Assembly (NCBI GenBank): GCA_025526995.1
Contig: JAHLKG010000021.1
Coordinates: forward strand, 124,001 to 188,000
Length of the DNA: 64,000 nucleotides
From: Powellomyces hirtus
Lineage: Eukaryota > Chytridiomycota > Chytridiomycetes > Spizellomycetales > Powellomycetaceae
Direction of reading: 5' to 3'
The position numbers were made by a program, and so were the translations under genes. Shown in pieces: positions 36,448-48,005 of this stretch. The notes under the pieces are model-generated. The model was not told the DNA's origin. It worked only from the letters and a program-made list of their open reading frames with translations, and made no database searches. Each line of letters opens with the position of its first letter. Positions within the stretch are counted from its first letter, which is position 1.

Positions 36448-37095
36448 GTTTCGAAGGCCCCTCTACTGTGCATTCCAAAACAGACGAAGCCGATGACAAA
36501 ATGAATGAGTACCAATCCGAGAAACCTCTTCCGTTCTCATCCTCCACTTACCGAATGTGCCGTCTTCAGAACTTGAAGGAACTGGGGTATCAGGCGGTGG
36601 GGTCGCGCCAAACGCAGATGAGGGCCTATCTGCTTCTCTACGGCCATTGGCGGTGTACGCGGGAGGGAGGGAGTTCACCGTTGCCCGCCCTGCCCGCCCC
36701 TGGAGATCCCAGCGGGTATCCTCATCCTGAACCCTCGGAAGTTGGACCAGCAAGTGAAGCCGTTTCTTTGATTTATCGCTGATTTCCGGAATCCATGTAT
36801 TCACATCCTGCAAGGACTCTGGAAACGAATCGGGAAGAGCCACAAGCTGAAATATTTTGCTTGGGTCGTGGTGCTCATCCGATTCGAGTAGGCGCTTATC
36901 GTCCTCCAGAATGTCTTCATCGATGCGATACAGACTGAAAGCGCCAGCGTTCCAGCTGTTTGCTTCAAATCCAAGTCGGGTTGCCACATGGATTCTGAGT
37001 TCGGTAAGGGGAACGTCAGTGTCAACTTTCACGCTGAAGACCCGATACCGAGTTGTCGATGCGACGAGAGCGTGCAGATACACGGTGCTACCCAT
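35756..37095 (-). CDS. protein with Crinkler-type (ubiquitin-like) N-terminal header and Ser-rich tail
   Basis: Exons 37095-36552 and 36465-35756 (phase 1 junction) give 417 residues; the start is the ATG at 37095, since the frame opens upstream only from a TTG. Residues ~1-115 look folded: VYLHALVASTTRYRVFSVKV, DVPLTELRIHVATRLGF, FSLYRIDED, then a spacer, NTWIPEISDKS and RLHLLVQLP. The order of elements parallels the header of fungal and oomycete Crinkler (CRN) proteins (AFSV.I, a helix, LxLWKV, then HIHVIVxxP). The rest is low complexity: Pro/Ser/Thr-rich with a 12-Ser run (DNA 36411-36448) and a basic C-terminus (SKKKGLTGFAKKLVAEIKRI). No classical CRN effector domain and no signal peptide are seen. 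A generic ubiquitin-like/PB1-type fold is the main alternative. Confidence 0.6.
36411..36448. repeat. (ATG/CAT)n trinucleotide repeat encoding poly-Ser
   Basis: About 12 tandem trinucleotides inside the coding exon of the minus-strand gene, read as TCA (Ser). Likely length-polymorphic. Confidence 0.85.
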
Positions 37096-38148
37096 TGACA
37101 GGAGAGCAGGCAACCACGGCGAGTCGGAGGAGCGGAGATTAATTCAAAAAGAATTCCCAACCAACCGCTCTTGTCCCCGGCTAACTCCATCGTTGATATG
37201 TGCAGTGTGTGGAAGAACGCGCGACCACGAGAAGTCTTTATCTTTTTCGCAAGTCTCGCAAGGTGACGCCCGTTCATGCAGCCCACCCGCGCGAAGCGCC
37301 GAGTTCAGTGTGATAGTAGATACCAGGAACCAAAGAGCAGGACGCCGGCACGCAAACACGACGCATCTACTGTAGCCTAGTAGAGCTACGCAAGAATAAG
37401 AGAGGCTTCCGGTGCCAACAAAAGACCATTGGCTGAGTTGTTACCGCAACTTACCTGATTTACAAACCATGAAAGAAATGGGTCTAGTCGTACATGTGCA
37501 CGTAGGCACAGCCGGATCGGATCACTGGGTATACAAGCCGCGACAACCGCACACCATGGGTTGAGCAACCTGAAGCGTGCCCAGAGAGCCTCGTGCGCGG
37601 TTGGCAGTGATATATCCCAAAAAGGCCTTTGGCGCTTAGCTACCTGTCACTTTGCCACATCTGCGACACATGTCTTGAGATGCCCGCTTTTGTAACTGTG
37701 TGCACATATATGCGAGACAAACCCTGCCCGTCGTTTTGGTGCAAACATTCGTCAAGTTGCATCCTATGGACATGGTTCGTCCGGCGGAGTTTCCCTGGTT
37801 TCGTTCGTCGCACATGGATGGGTTATTCCGCCCCTATGTTGATATGGATTCAAAAGAATGTATACAGATAGCACCCTGGCACCACATCATGTCTATGATA
37901 CTTTATTCTATCCCTCCCACCTTGCGCCCCATTGTTGAGGCGTGACAATGAGAACACCCGGCAAAAACCGAGCCGCAACCAGCCACACAAGCCACAACGC
38001 CACACAACAGACCATCGTGGGCCGCAGTGGCAAAACCTCAACTCAACTAAGACCCACATGGGCACCGAGTCCCCTTTGTATTAAAAATTATGACATGATT
38101 GTATTCAAAGTGATTTCACATTTTGGGGTGGAGACAAAAGAGATAATG
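37096..38148. other. intergenic, 1 kb
   Basis: Upstream of the Crinkler-header gene and right up to the tRNA-Ser 3' end. Nothing recognised. Confidence 0.4.
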
Positions 38149-38240
38149 CGACACGAGCAGGATTTGAACCTGCGCTCCCATAGGGAACTGCCTTTCCGGG
38201 TTTTTCGAGGGCAGCGCGTTAACCACTCCGCCATCGTGTC
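38149..38240 (-). tRNA. tRNA-Ser (CGA) with 10-nt intron
   Basis: Class II tRNA on the minus strand. The acceptor stem GACACGA/TCGTGTC has discriminator G. The D arm contains GCGGAGTGGTTAACGC. The anticodon stem CTGCC/GGCAG encloses a loop that is ten bases too long: CTCGA then A-rich sequence with CCCGG. Removing 10 nt after position 37 restores the loop CTCGAAA with anticodon CGA. A long variable arm (TTCCCTATGGGA) and T arm with GGTTCAAATCC follow, typical of tRNA-Ser. Confidence 0.95.
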
Positions 38241-38461
38241 TTGTGCCGACCGGACTCGCCAGATACACTTAAGGAGATAGAGATTAAGGCGGTTTGCAAT
38301 GTGGGGCTGAGTTCACTATGAGGCCCGTCTTCACTCTCGACGGAAACCCCTCAAGAGCTGATAACGATTGCATGTGCAATATAAAGTGCATGCAAAAGAG
38401 AGTTCCTTTGTACTGGCAAACAAAAAAAAGAGTCTATGGAATCTAGCACTACCAAACACGT

Positions 38462-40348
38462 CTAATACCTGTTTACCAGGCGCAGTCTCATCACTTCCAA
38501 CTGCCTTTTGCCCTGTGCACTGCGTATGTTCACAGCACCTTGGCACAGCTCGCCGGCTGCCCGCATGTCCGGATGGTTCAGACAATAAGCAAACTCGTCA
38601 CGGGCCGCAACAGCCTCCGCAACGTTCTCAACAAAAAGTCCGTCAATGCCCAGGGCCATGAAGTATGCCAGCTCGTGCTTGCGGTTCTGCAAGGGAGTCA
38701 TGGTGGTGTCTTTTGTGCGTGGAAGCTCGTAACTTGAGTAGACTGCGAGATGAAGTTGGCGATTAGTAGAGGTCAAACGAATGTAGGGTCTTCTTGGAAT
38801 ATCTTACAGGTGTACGGGGTTTGTTCCAGACCGCGCTTCTTGATCTCTTCGCTCAGGTCCGCTGGTGCGATGAGTCCTCCATTCTTTTTGATCAGCTTGT
38901 CAACTTCGGCTGGCAATGGCGCGCCCAATTCACGTGTCAGAGTCTCTTTGGTGCCGTAGATGTAAACATCCTTCAAAGCGTCCGCATCAGCGAGCTGCTG
39001 CTTCCTCAAGTGATTAACAATTTTCTTGTAGCCATACCTTCCACAGACCCAACGAGGTCGCGTACTTTGCAACTTCGTTGAGACCCTTCGGTGTCAACAT
39101 CTCCGCGCCCTACGGAATGGTCAAATTTGTTTCAACAGCACACCCTCCAAAGTTTAAATGCCATGAGGGAAACCTACGGCATACACCAATTGCACAATGT
39201 AGACGTCGCTCCTCTTGCGGATGTATTTCGCCGCTTCAGCCTCAAAAGACTGAACTCCAACAAATCCACGAAGAGGACGAGTGGTGGTTTTCAGTTTTCC
39301 ACCGCGACGCTGGAGATATCCATTGGCTTCCAGCGCAGCCAGCAGAGCGTCTTCCATGTGGTGCGGATCGCTAGGGTAGTGGGCGTTGTGCCATTCAGGA
39401 TGTTTGATCTCAGGAATAATACCGATCCCACGGCCCAGTTTCGAAGCATCGGCGTGAATGAGGTCCAGATATTCTTGGAAAGTCGGGATCGTGAAAAGTC
39501 CGTCAAAGAATGGAGTTCTCATGCTCGTCTCCTCTATTAACATGAATAAAAGAAGCACGTGAGCTTGCAAAGTAGAAATGCGGCTGCCAACACAAACATG
39601 GCCGAGGATTTTCACATCCTAAAACTTACTGGGCCCGCCTCCCACCACCTTTAGCTTGAGGGTCTTGAGCTCGGCCAGGGTGAAGTCATGGATGAACCAA
39701 TCATTGGTGATGGTAACGTTTCCTCCGCTCCCATTGGGGTCCGAGAACGTGCCGTTGCGCATGCGATCTGCGAACTCGGGGTGTTCCGCGACATCTGAGC
39801 TGCTCTTGATCGTCAGCTAGAGTAACATGAGGATGACACTCCAAAGTTCAGATCTCACTAGAGACATTGCAACCGACGGGAAATACGCACATCATGGTAT
39901 AGGACGAGTTGCCCATCTTTCGTTAGGACCTGAGAGGACAAGTAAGATTCGCTGAATGGTGCATCGAACCAGAAAATGCGCGCTTACAAGATCGGGCTCA
40001 ATGTAGTCTGCATGCTCCCTGATGGAATTAGAGGCAAATCAAGATGATCACATTAGAGAAGAGTGAAGAATACGCGAGAATAAGAACGCTCAAGAGTCAC
40101 TCGTACCACACAGCCATATGATACGAGGGCAACGTGTGCTCAGGCAAACTGAAAGCGCTCTCTCCTCTGTGTGCAATGAGTCGGGTCGGCTTTCCATCAA
40201 TAGTGTTCCATTTCCGTGTTGAAACAGACGTGGCGTCCACGCGAATCTGAGTTGGACGGGCGAGCACTCCGCAGGCCTGCACAAGCAAGACCACGAAGGA
40301 GCACACGCCGAGATGCGGGGCTCTGAATGACGACGAAAGTCTGACCAT
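38462..40348 (-). CDS. secreted glycerophosphodiester phosphodiesterase (GlpQ-type)
   Basis: Eight exons: 40348-40107, 40018-39988, 39929-39891, 39816-39630, 39533-39178, 39109-39038, 38994-38808 and 38742-38462. All phases close and give 464 residues. Residues 1-30 form a signal peptide. The GDPD TIM-barrel motifs are present: LIAHRGESAFSLPEHTLPSY (catalytic His in HRG), ADYIEPDLVLTKDGQLVLYH (metal-binding Glu/Asp), FFDGLFTIPTFQEYL, GIIPEIKHPEW, LTPKGLNEVAKYATSLG and a final YSSYELP...GIDGLFVEN. It hydrolyses glycerophosphodiesters to glycerol 3-phosphate and an alcohol, probably to scavenge phosphate or phospholipid head groups outside the cell. One intron (39037-38995) is only 43 nt. Without it the gene would look frameshifted. 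Confidence 0.9.
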
Positions 40349-41901
40349 CTTCTCAGTAAATCAGACGCGCGAGGGTGTCGGATGGGTACAAAAAGACCGA
40401 TGGGGCGAGGGAATCCGGGAGGGAATTTTATGGCATTTATACAAGCAAGGTGTGGCGCAGGGGCGCGTTGCGGCAGCTAGGGAACCTGTTAATCCGCCAC
40501 GTGCAGGCAGAGCAGCGTCATTTACAGCGTTTTCGGAAAGACGTTGCTTTTACTCATCATGGGTATGTACGACCATGTTGTCCGAACAACCTGATGACTC
40601 AGAGCACCAGTGAAAGCTACACCACGATGTTCTGCTCCGGAGGTCATCGACTGTTTCTAAGGCAATTCCTGCTTGGTAATTTTACATTTTGTGGCAAGCC
40701 GGCGCTCTTTGGATCCTCGACCAACGGGCATTGGTGTCTATCTGAAGAACGTGAGTATCGGGCTGGTATCTGAGTAGGCTATGAGATCCAACACGTTGCA
40801 TTGCATATAGCGGGATGATTCGGTCGGAAAAAAACATGATACCGACAGGAGAGAGCCGGACGGACCTCGTCGTTCGGGCAAGCCCCCCATCTGCTTGCAC
40901 ACTTATTCGGACAGAAACTCCAGGTTGACAGCTCATTCACATTGGGTGTTAGGGCTCGTAAGAAGAGCCGGGAAGCATACTTATGAGCAAACATCCTTGC
41001 CTCGGCCTACATCAAGGACACGAAAGTGCATATGGCAGTTACACAGTGCTCAACGCAGAAAATCAAGATATTTTGCATTGCAAAAGACTGCTCAGAACTG
41101 ACACTGTCGTGGGTTGCGAGTCTCCTTCCCGAGCTCTCTGTAGGAACTTGCGACGAAGAGCGCCGTGGCGTGTGTGTGGCTTGGGCTCCCGTGAGGCTGG
41201 GAACATCCGTGAAATGGCCAAAGGCTATATGGACATCTTCAACAGCTTTTTCGACACTTTATCAGTTGACTGGCATGCAGCAGCTCTGGAAAGGCTAGCT
41301 TGGCTTGAAGCGATGAAAGAGAATCTGTTGTGGCGATATGTCTAAATGTTCATCACCATTTGTCGCAGCATTCAAAATGCTACGCATGCTTTGACATCCG
41401 AGATGAGCAGTAGCAGTGCTGGGTAGCGACAGTCCTTCAGCATATGCAATATGTTTATAGAGAAAAAGAGGCAAAAGAATGTGCCTCATATGTTTGAGAA
41501 GCAAAAAAAAACGTGTTGAGACCGTGGTTCGAGGTCCATAGTTTCAAAGTTGACCGCCCCGGCGGAAAGTAGTTCGCTCAAGCACCCCAAGATAAATGTT
41601 TACGAACAACTGCCGTTTATATAACAGAGAGGAAGGCCGGTCCGCAATGGCGGTGGGTAAAAGATGGATCCAGCCAGCCAGTACCGACAGTTCAGAAAAA
41701 AAGGACGGGTGTTCACTTTCAGAGCTTCAGGGACGCGTCCGCGTTGTGTCCGGCTGTCCGGACGCTGGATGTGTCATCGTCGATTTCGTTCTTTCCAATT
41801 CGTTCACAATTCTTGTTTTTAGCCTGCGAGCCAAGCCCTGCTTTGTATCTCAAAGGTTCTTGTTCATTCATAAGAGAGTGGGGGCCATACTCTTATTGTA
41901 C
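40349..41901. other. divergent intergenic region, 1.55 kb
   Basis: Upstream of GDPD (-) and Timeless (+). A 120-codon frame at 40983-41345 has no recognisable domain or splice support. Confidence 0.4.
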
Positions 41902-44900
41902 ATGGCCGGAATGGAGAAAAGCGAGAGAATTCGAATTGAACCACCAGCCCCGCCCCCACCAGACTCGAACCTCCTCTCGATATGTGCGGCTTTGGGCGGG
42001 TTCGAGGTGGTGGAAACATACGTCGCTGGCGTAGGAAACGTCTCGTCGAGGCAGTACGTTATGGGAGATGAGACCTTGGGTATGGCTTCCAGATTGCGTT
42101 CCCAGCGTTATTTCTGGTGGTTTGACTTTTGCGCATTTTGCTTATACGTTGTTCTATGCTAGCTTGTTTAAGAGATTTGAAGCGGCTACTCCGGAACGAC
42201 GAGCAATCGAAAGAGAAAGAAGTTGCACGATCCTTAGGACGCTGGAAGATCTTGCAAACTGATTTGGTGCCGATATTGTTGGCGGCGCACGCTGAAGGGA
42301 AAGAGAAGATTGCTCAAGCTGTCGGTTAGTGCGAGGAGGTGACACCACAAAAATCTAGGGAATTATCTCTGATCCCCGAAGCGACTGATCTGCCTCTTCA
42401 GTGCAACTCTTTGTGCCTTTGACGTGGCCCATCGACACGAAATCCCACGATGCGGCAGGTCAGCAAGAGATCCAGCGCGGTTACAAGGAGGTGTTCCTGC
42501 AGGAAAGCGTGTTGAGTGCTGTACTGGATCTGCTGCTGAAACCCTTGTCGGTGATACACAGGTGGGTTGAACAAGGAAGGGAGAGAATGCCACGTTTCTT
42601 ATGTCCTCGCGACTGGTTTGTAGGGAGCGGACGGAGAGAGATCATGCATTTATTGGACTCATTCTGACGCTGTTCCGAAATTTGCTGGCAATTCGGGACA
42701 CGCAAACACATGTCTTGTCAACGGGGGAGAAGTACATTCGGTCGACGTTGCAGGTAAGGGAATCGCCTGTGAGAACTTTAGGTTTCCTTTTACAAGGCGG
42801 CTTGGTGGGACCGGCGCCCAGAACTGATCTGCCCATGTTCGTCACCTTCACAGGAACATCTCATAATCAGCATGTCGAAAACTGACATCATTCCACTGCT
42901 CCTCTCTTTCGCTGGATCTCTCAGTGAGCGAGAATACAGCGACTGGAACTTGACGATCATGGAGGTGTTCTACTACCTCTTTCTCGAACGAGATCCCGAA
43001 GAGATGTTCAGGACAGTCAAACACGGGTCAACTTCCGCGACCCGAGAATTAGGCAAATTGCTATTAGAGGAAGAAGCGCAGCGAAGGAGGGCCGCGCGGA
43101 TCCCCAGATCCCGCCACTCGCGCTTTGGGGGCACGCTGACATTCAAACTTAGTGACGGGCAGACATTCAATGCACATAACCTCGCCCTAGCTCTAAACAG
43201 CCCAGAGGAGACACTTGATCTGGGGAAATCGAATAAGCCGGGAATAAGAAAGACAGCAAAAGAAGACGAATACCAAAAGTCCCGCGCGATTAGGAGTCGC
43301 GAAGCGGCGAAGGTATATGTGTCAACTGCAACGGCGTTTCTGGAAAACTGCTTCAATGAGATGGTGGAGAGCGTTAAACGCGATTTTGCCGCCGAGAAGG
43401 ACAAAGTGCAGGAAGACCACTATGCGCGATTCATGTGGCTTTGCGCTTTTATCCTCAAGTTCCAGCGGTGTGCTATGCGGGATAACGCGACAGAAACCGA
43501 GGCCCACAACAGCGGCAGTGGGGACCCGCCTCCGGCATTGCTGGATTTCGATACCATTACGGGCTTCCTCGACATCCGTGGCGTGGCGTTCGTGACCGGC
43601 CGTATCTCTCAATCGATTGACGAGAAGCGCATGGGCGAAGTCAGTGTCGGCGTAGAGTGCCTGAAACAGATGCTGCTCACACTCGATGCGATGGCCAGTT
43701 CCCCCATCGAGGACTTCCGTGACGTGTCCCTCGACGTCCAGAACAATATGTACTACGAACATTCGACGATTGATATTGCCATCAGTCTGGTCCGCGAATA
43801 CAAACAGCAGATCCATTTGAGTCATCTGAAAGCGGTTGTGGAAGTCATCCACGTGCTGCTAAAAATGCTTGAGGAGTACTCAAAGACCAAGAGTGTCGTC
43901 TTCCGGAAAAAGGCGCCCAAGAAGAAGAAGCCGGCTAGGAAAGCAGTGGGACCGGATGAGGACAATGAGTCCGATAATGACGTTATTGAAGACGTCAACG
44001 CGGATTCAGCGCTTGCGGAAGTCAAAGAAACCGAACTGAGTTTCACCCGCATAGTGTCCCGCTTTGCGTCCGACACCATTCTCAACAACTACTACCTGCT
44101 GCTCAAACACTACCTCGAGCTCGACGCCCGCCACATCTACTACATCACAGTCATGTTCCACCGTATATTTCTTACCGCTGACCCGGGCGCGCCGCTATTT
44201 TACAAGTTGTCCATCTTGCACCTTTTCAACAAGATCCTCAAGGATCGCCGAGTGCTCCCCGCCACATCCGCCCACAGGGAGCTTTACGCTTTCATCACGT
44301 TCATGTTAAATCGCTTCTTTAAAAAGGCGAAAGAGTACCCGATCTTGTTTGTTGAGATCCTGTTTCCGAAAACCAAAGGCGATTGCGTCAGGATACAGTT
44401 TGGAAACGAGGATGTACCGACCGCACCCGTAGAGCCAAAGGAGCAACGACCGGAGAAGGAAATTGAAATCGTACCAGGCCTGTCGTGGACCGAGGAGGTG
44501 CAGGTTGCGGTTGAGTTGCTGCTTGAACGTGATCAGGAGAGTATGATTCATTGGGTGGCGGAGACGCTCATGGATGCGGCCACTCAGCGAGTTCCGCCGC
44601 CGCCCCCGCCGTATACGGAAAATGAGGAAGAGGACGATATGCCGCCCCCGCTGCCTGTCGAACATCCAACCTATGATGTGCGTAGTGAAACGGATGAGAT
44701 AACCAAGGCAATGAGGTGCAATGCGGCTTTCCGACTTTTGCTGCGGTTGTTGTCGTTCCAAGAAGTTGATGCCGCGGAAAACGAAGCGGGTAACGTGACC
44801 AACCTACTTGCTTCAAATCGTGACAGGTGCAACCAGATCTCTCATATTGTGTATGCTTTTAATCCCATAGTCACGAATACCGGCATGTACCAGATTCCAG

Positions 44901-46083
44901 GCACCGTAACCGCCAACGAGCTGCTTGCACACCGCGACACTGTACTGCGGCATGTCAAAGCTCAGAAAGACGGAGACGGATTGCAGAAGGATCTTTTGAC
45001 AATGGTGCGTAAGAAGCGAAAACCGCGACGTAAACATGATGACGGCAGCGAACCGACGCGGAGAATGAAGAAACCCGGGGACACGATGAATATCAAGTCT
45101 GCTGCTGTGAGTATCAGCAATAAGCATGTTGTCACCTCCTTTTGTTCCTTGGATTTGGATGGCGGCTTATGTGAGGTCTTGGTTTGTGTAGTACATATCC
45201 GATAGTGACGAAGGGTCGGAAGCCGACGCCGCCTTTTTTGAATCTGAGCGCCAGCTGAAGGCCAAGATGGCGGAGATGAACGGCATGCCTCAGATCAAGG
45301 TTTCTGATCCCATCAAAAGAAAGGCAAAAGCAAAATCGAAGCTCGCGTCGACACCTGCCCCTCCCCTTGATCCCGCTGGCTCAAACTCAAACGATCCCGA
45401 CGAACAGGAGGACGTTGACAGCCCTCTGGACTCAGATTCGCTCAGTGGTTCTGATTCTGAAAATGCTAACGATTCTGACGGCCAGGACGGGGAGGTGGAG
45501 CAGATACACAAAAATATCACCGACACGCCAATGACACTGGAAGAGGCGATGGCTAGTATCACCAACAGCTCCCGAACCATGCAAGGCGCAGGTCTTGATG
45601 TCGAACATTATGAATCCTCACAGGCCACATTAACGGAGTCACAGAAGCGCAGGAAGCGCACGCGCGGATTCGTGCTTTCCAGTGATGAGGACGATGACGA
45701 GGCAGATGAAATGGAGAGTGGACGCGTCACATCGAATGCCTCTCCTTCACATTCCCCGGCGAAAGTAAAGCCGGCAACTACCGGATCATCCCAGCCGCGA
45801 CGCCCGTTTGGCATGATCTCGGATTCCGACAATGAAGACGATCGGGATAGGGAACCCGGCGCCGATGTTCAGAAGGTGCCTCCGGTTGCGGACGGTGAAC
45901 CCAATGATGAGAATAGAGATCCTGCTCTTGTGAGTCCCGCCGCTGGGGTGCCTGTTGAGCCTGGACATAAACGACGGAGATTGTTCCTGGTATGTCTTTT
46001 GACGGTTCTAGTTCTTGTAGTGATAGTGTTTCCTTTCGTCGTAACTTACCCTCGGGGCGTCATAGGATTCGGATTCAGAATGA
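41902..46083 (+). CDS. TIMELESS: Timeless/Tof1/Swi1 replication-fork protection protein
   Basis: Exons 41902-42079, 42163-42324, 42402-42561, 42624-42753, 42854-45106, 45192-45989 and 46066-46083; all phases close and give 1232 residues. The TIMELESS N-terminal armadillo-type region shows LLSICAALGGFE, CLRDLKRLLRNDEQSKEKEV, FVPLTWPID, IGLILTLFRNLLAIRD and NLTIMEVFYYLFLERDPEEM, then ARIPRSRHSRFGGTLTFKLS. The middle carries DTILNNYYLLLKHYLELDAR and MLNRFFKKAKEYPILFVEILF, typical of the family's second half. The C-terminus is acidic, with several SDSD/SDEDDDE clusters that look like CK2 sites. With Tipin/Csm3/Swi3 it stabilises stalled replication forks and mediates the S-phase checkpoint in the nucleus. 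The final coding exon is only 18 nt (DSDSE plus stop). The start ATG at 41902 has a second ATG three codons later. Confidence 0.92.
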
Positions 46084-46388
46084 AAGCCACCTTCTTTCCC
46101 TTTTTCCCTCTTTCCCTCTATCGTCGAGTAGTGTGGGGGTGTCTCGTGTCCCGTTGGGGTACCAGATGCATTCATCTCGAATTTACGCAGAAGTTCACGT
46201 AGAACTTAGCGGGCAGGCAGAACTCTTTCTCTTATTTACTTTTGTACACATACATTGCATACATCATATTTACACATTCTACGCCACGCTTCTTTTCCAT
46301 GCAGACATTTCCATTCATCCAGAGGCCAAGCAGCGCGTAGACTAATGACCACTTTCCAATCACATAATACGCCACATATGGAGGAAAG
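46084..46388. other. convergent 3' spacer
   Basis: AT-rich 3' flanks of Timeless (+) and the helical-protein gene (-). No feature seen. Confidence 0.5.
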
Positions 46389-47817
46389 CTACAGTTTCAA
46401 AGCAACTGCTTCACCCGCTTCATCTACTGCCTGGCGATATGCCATGAAAGCAGTCCATGCAGATTTGAGCAACACGGTCCTGCTTCCCGAGTCGCACTCA
46501 CTATTATGCGCGTATCCTTTGATAAAGATTGTCGCAACAACACGCGCAATGGTAGCGTCTTTGGCTGCCGCAGGCGTCGATTGTTTCAAGGAAGGTGGCG
46601 ATTGGGATGGAGGATGATGATTCTGTCGCGTGAGAGCTGTCATGACTATCCGCGCAACGCGTGCGTCAGCGTGCACGAGCGGGGTATGCAGAGCGACAAA
46701 TATAACAAATCGAGCTGCAAAGGATCGACAAGCCAGAACGAGTTGTGGGTTGTATGTTACTGTTTTGGTGGAACATACGATGTCAGTGATTTTGGCCACA
46801 ACGTGCCCGCACGCGCGTGGATCGGCCTGCTGCACGAATATGTCAAACACGCATGGAATTGCAAGGGCTTGTAGCAGTCCTTTGGCAGCGACTGCTGTAT
46901 GTATGTTGTCGCTCTGTTGCAGAAGTTGTGGGAGGGATGTGGTTGCGAGTTGCGTTGTGATGCGAATTACGGTAGCTCCATCCAGATCTGCCCAGTGGTT
47001 GTGGGTAAGGATTGTGTTGAGGAGCTGCGTGGCGGCAATGGCGGCAAATGCACTGGGAGGGAAATGTGGGTCCGCTGTTGTGTCTTGGATTGGTGTACTG
47101 AAATTTTTGCTTTTGCAGATTAGGTTAAGGGCTGCAGGGAGAGCTTGCGGTGTATGTGGTATGAGGTCGGCGAGTGTGAATATGCAAATAGTTTGTGCGG
47201 CGTGCCTACGCAAGACAACTTGATGTCAAAGGCAGCATCCAACTAGGATCATGCTGTCTTCCAGCCTACCTGTCTCGATCTCCCGCTTCGCTTTTCCCTA
47301 ACCGCCCGAACAAATCCTCAACGATACGGCACACCTCCAGTTCGTCCGCGGTGTCCTGCACACAAGCCAAAAGCTGACGGCAGCAAAACCCTGCAGCCCA
47401 AGCATCATTCTTCCCATCGCATGTATTGACGTATTTTACAATCCAACCAGCAACCACCCGAGCTTCTTCAGCGTCTGTTGGTTTGAGGTACGGTAGCTTC
47501 GCTAGTTCACAGAGGAAGGCCATGACCACTGCTATAGGGGGGAGTGGTGGTGATGAGATTGACGTCGGTGACGCGGTGTGTGTGGTTAGAGAGTGGAGGA
47601 TTTGTTGCGTGATCGACAGAGCGGTGGTGAGGGCGCGCAGTGGTGGGCGGTGTTCGCTAATGGTTTTTGACAAGAGTGCGAGATGTTCGGGTAAGGTTGT
47701 CGTGGAAGGGTCGTAGAGGGCATTGAGGGCTGCAACACTCGAGGGGAAGTCCAATGTACCTGGGGGCACTGAAGCGGAAGCATCACTTGCTGGTAAATCT
47801 GTTGTCGTAGCAGCCAT
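46389..47817 (-). CDS. hypothetical helical (HEAT/ARM-like) protein
   Basis: Exons 47817-47270 and 47205-46389 (phase 2 junction) give 454 residues starting MAATTTDLPAS. The composition is strongly helical and Leu/Ala-rich with amphipathic helix pairs (for example SVAALNALYDPSTTTLPEHL and GLLQALAIPCVFDIFVQQ), suggesting a HEAT- or armadillo-type solenoid. I find no motif that names a family. It has no signal peptide or clear TM segment. Its start lies 188 bases from the divergent PLAC8 gene, so the two probably share a promoter region. Confidence 0.65.
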
Positions 47818-48005
47818 TCTGTTATGCTTGACCCAAAGAAAAACGACGGGAATCGCGGAGTGTGAAAAAGCACACATGGCACCCTCCGCGATCCCGTTTA
47901 CGTAATGCACACTCCGGCCTTGAGGGAGGCACTTTTGACAGTGCTGCCGTGGATCACTGTCCAGATAGAGCAGGTGCCACATACCGTTAGATACAACGCC
48001 CCAGC
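47818..48005. promoter_or_regulatory. compact bidirectional promoter region
   Basis: Only 188 bases separate the ATG of the helical-protein gene (-) from the ATG of the PLAC8 gene (+), so both promoters and leaders must lie here or overlap the genes. No TATA box recognised. Confidence 0.45.

Noticed and set aside
38462..40348. Frameshifted GDPD pseudogene
   Set aside because: A 43-nt GT-AG intron at 39037-38995 makes all eight exons close in frame, so an intact gene is the better reading.
40983..41345. 120-codon frame upstream of Timeless
   Set aside because: No domain, no conserved motif and no clear start context; likely chance in a 1.5-kb intergenic region.
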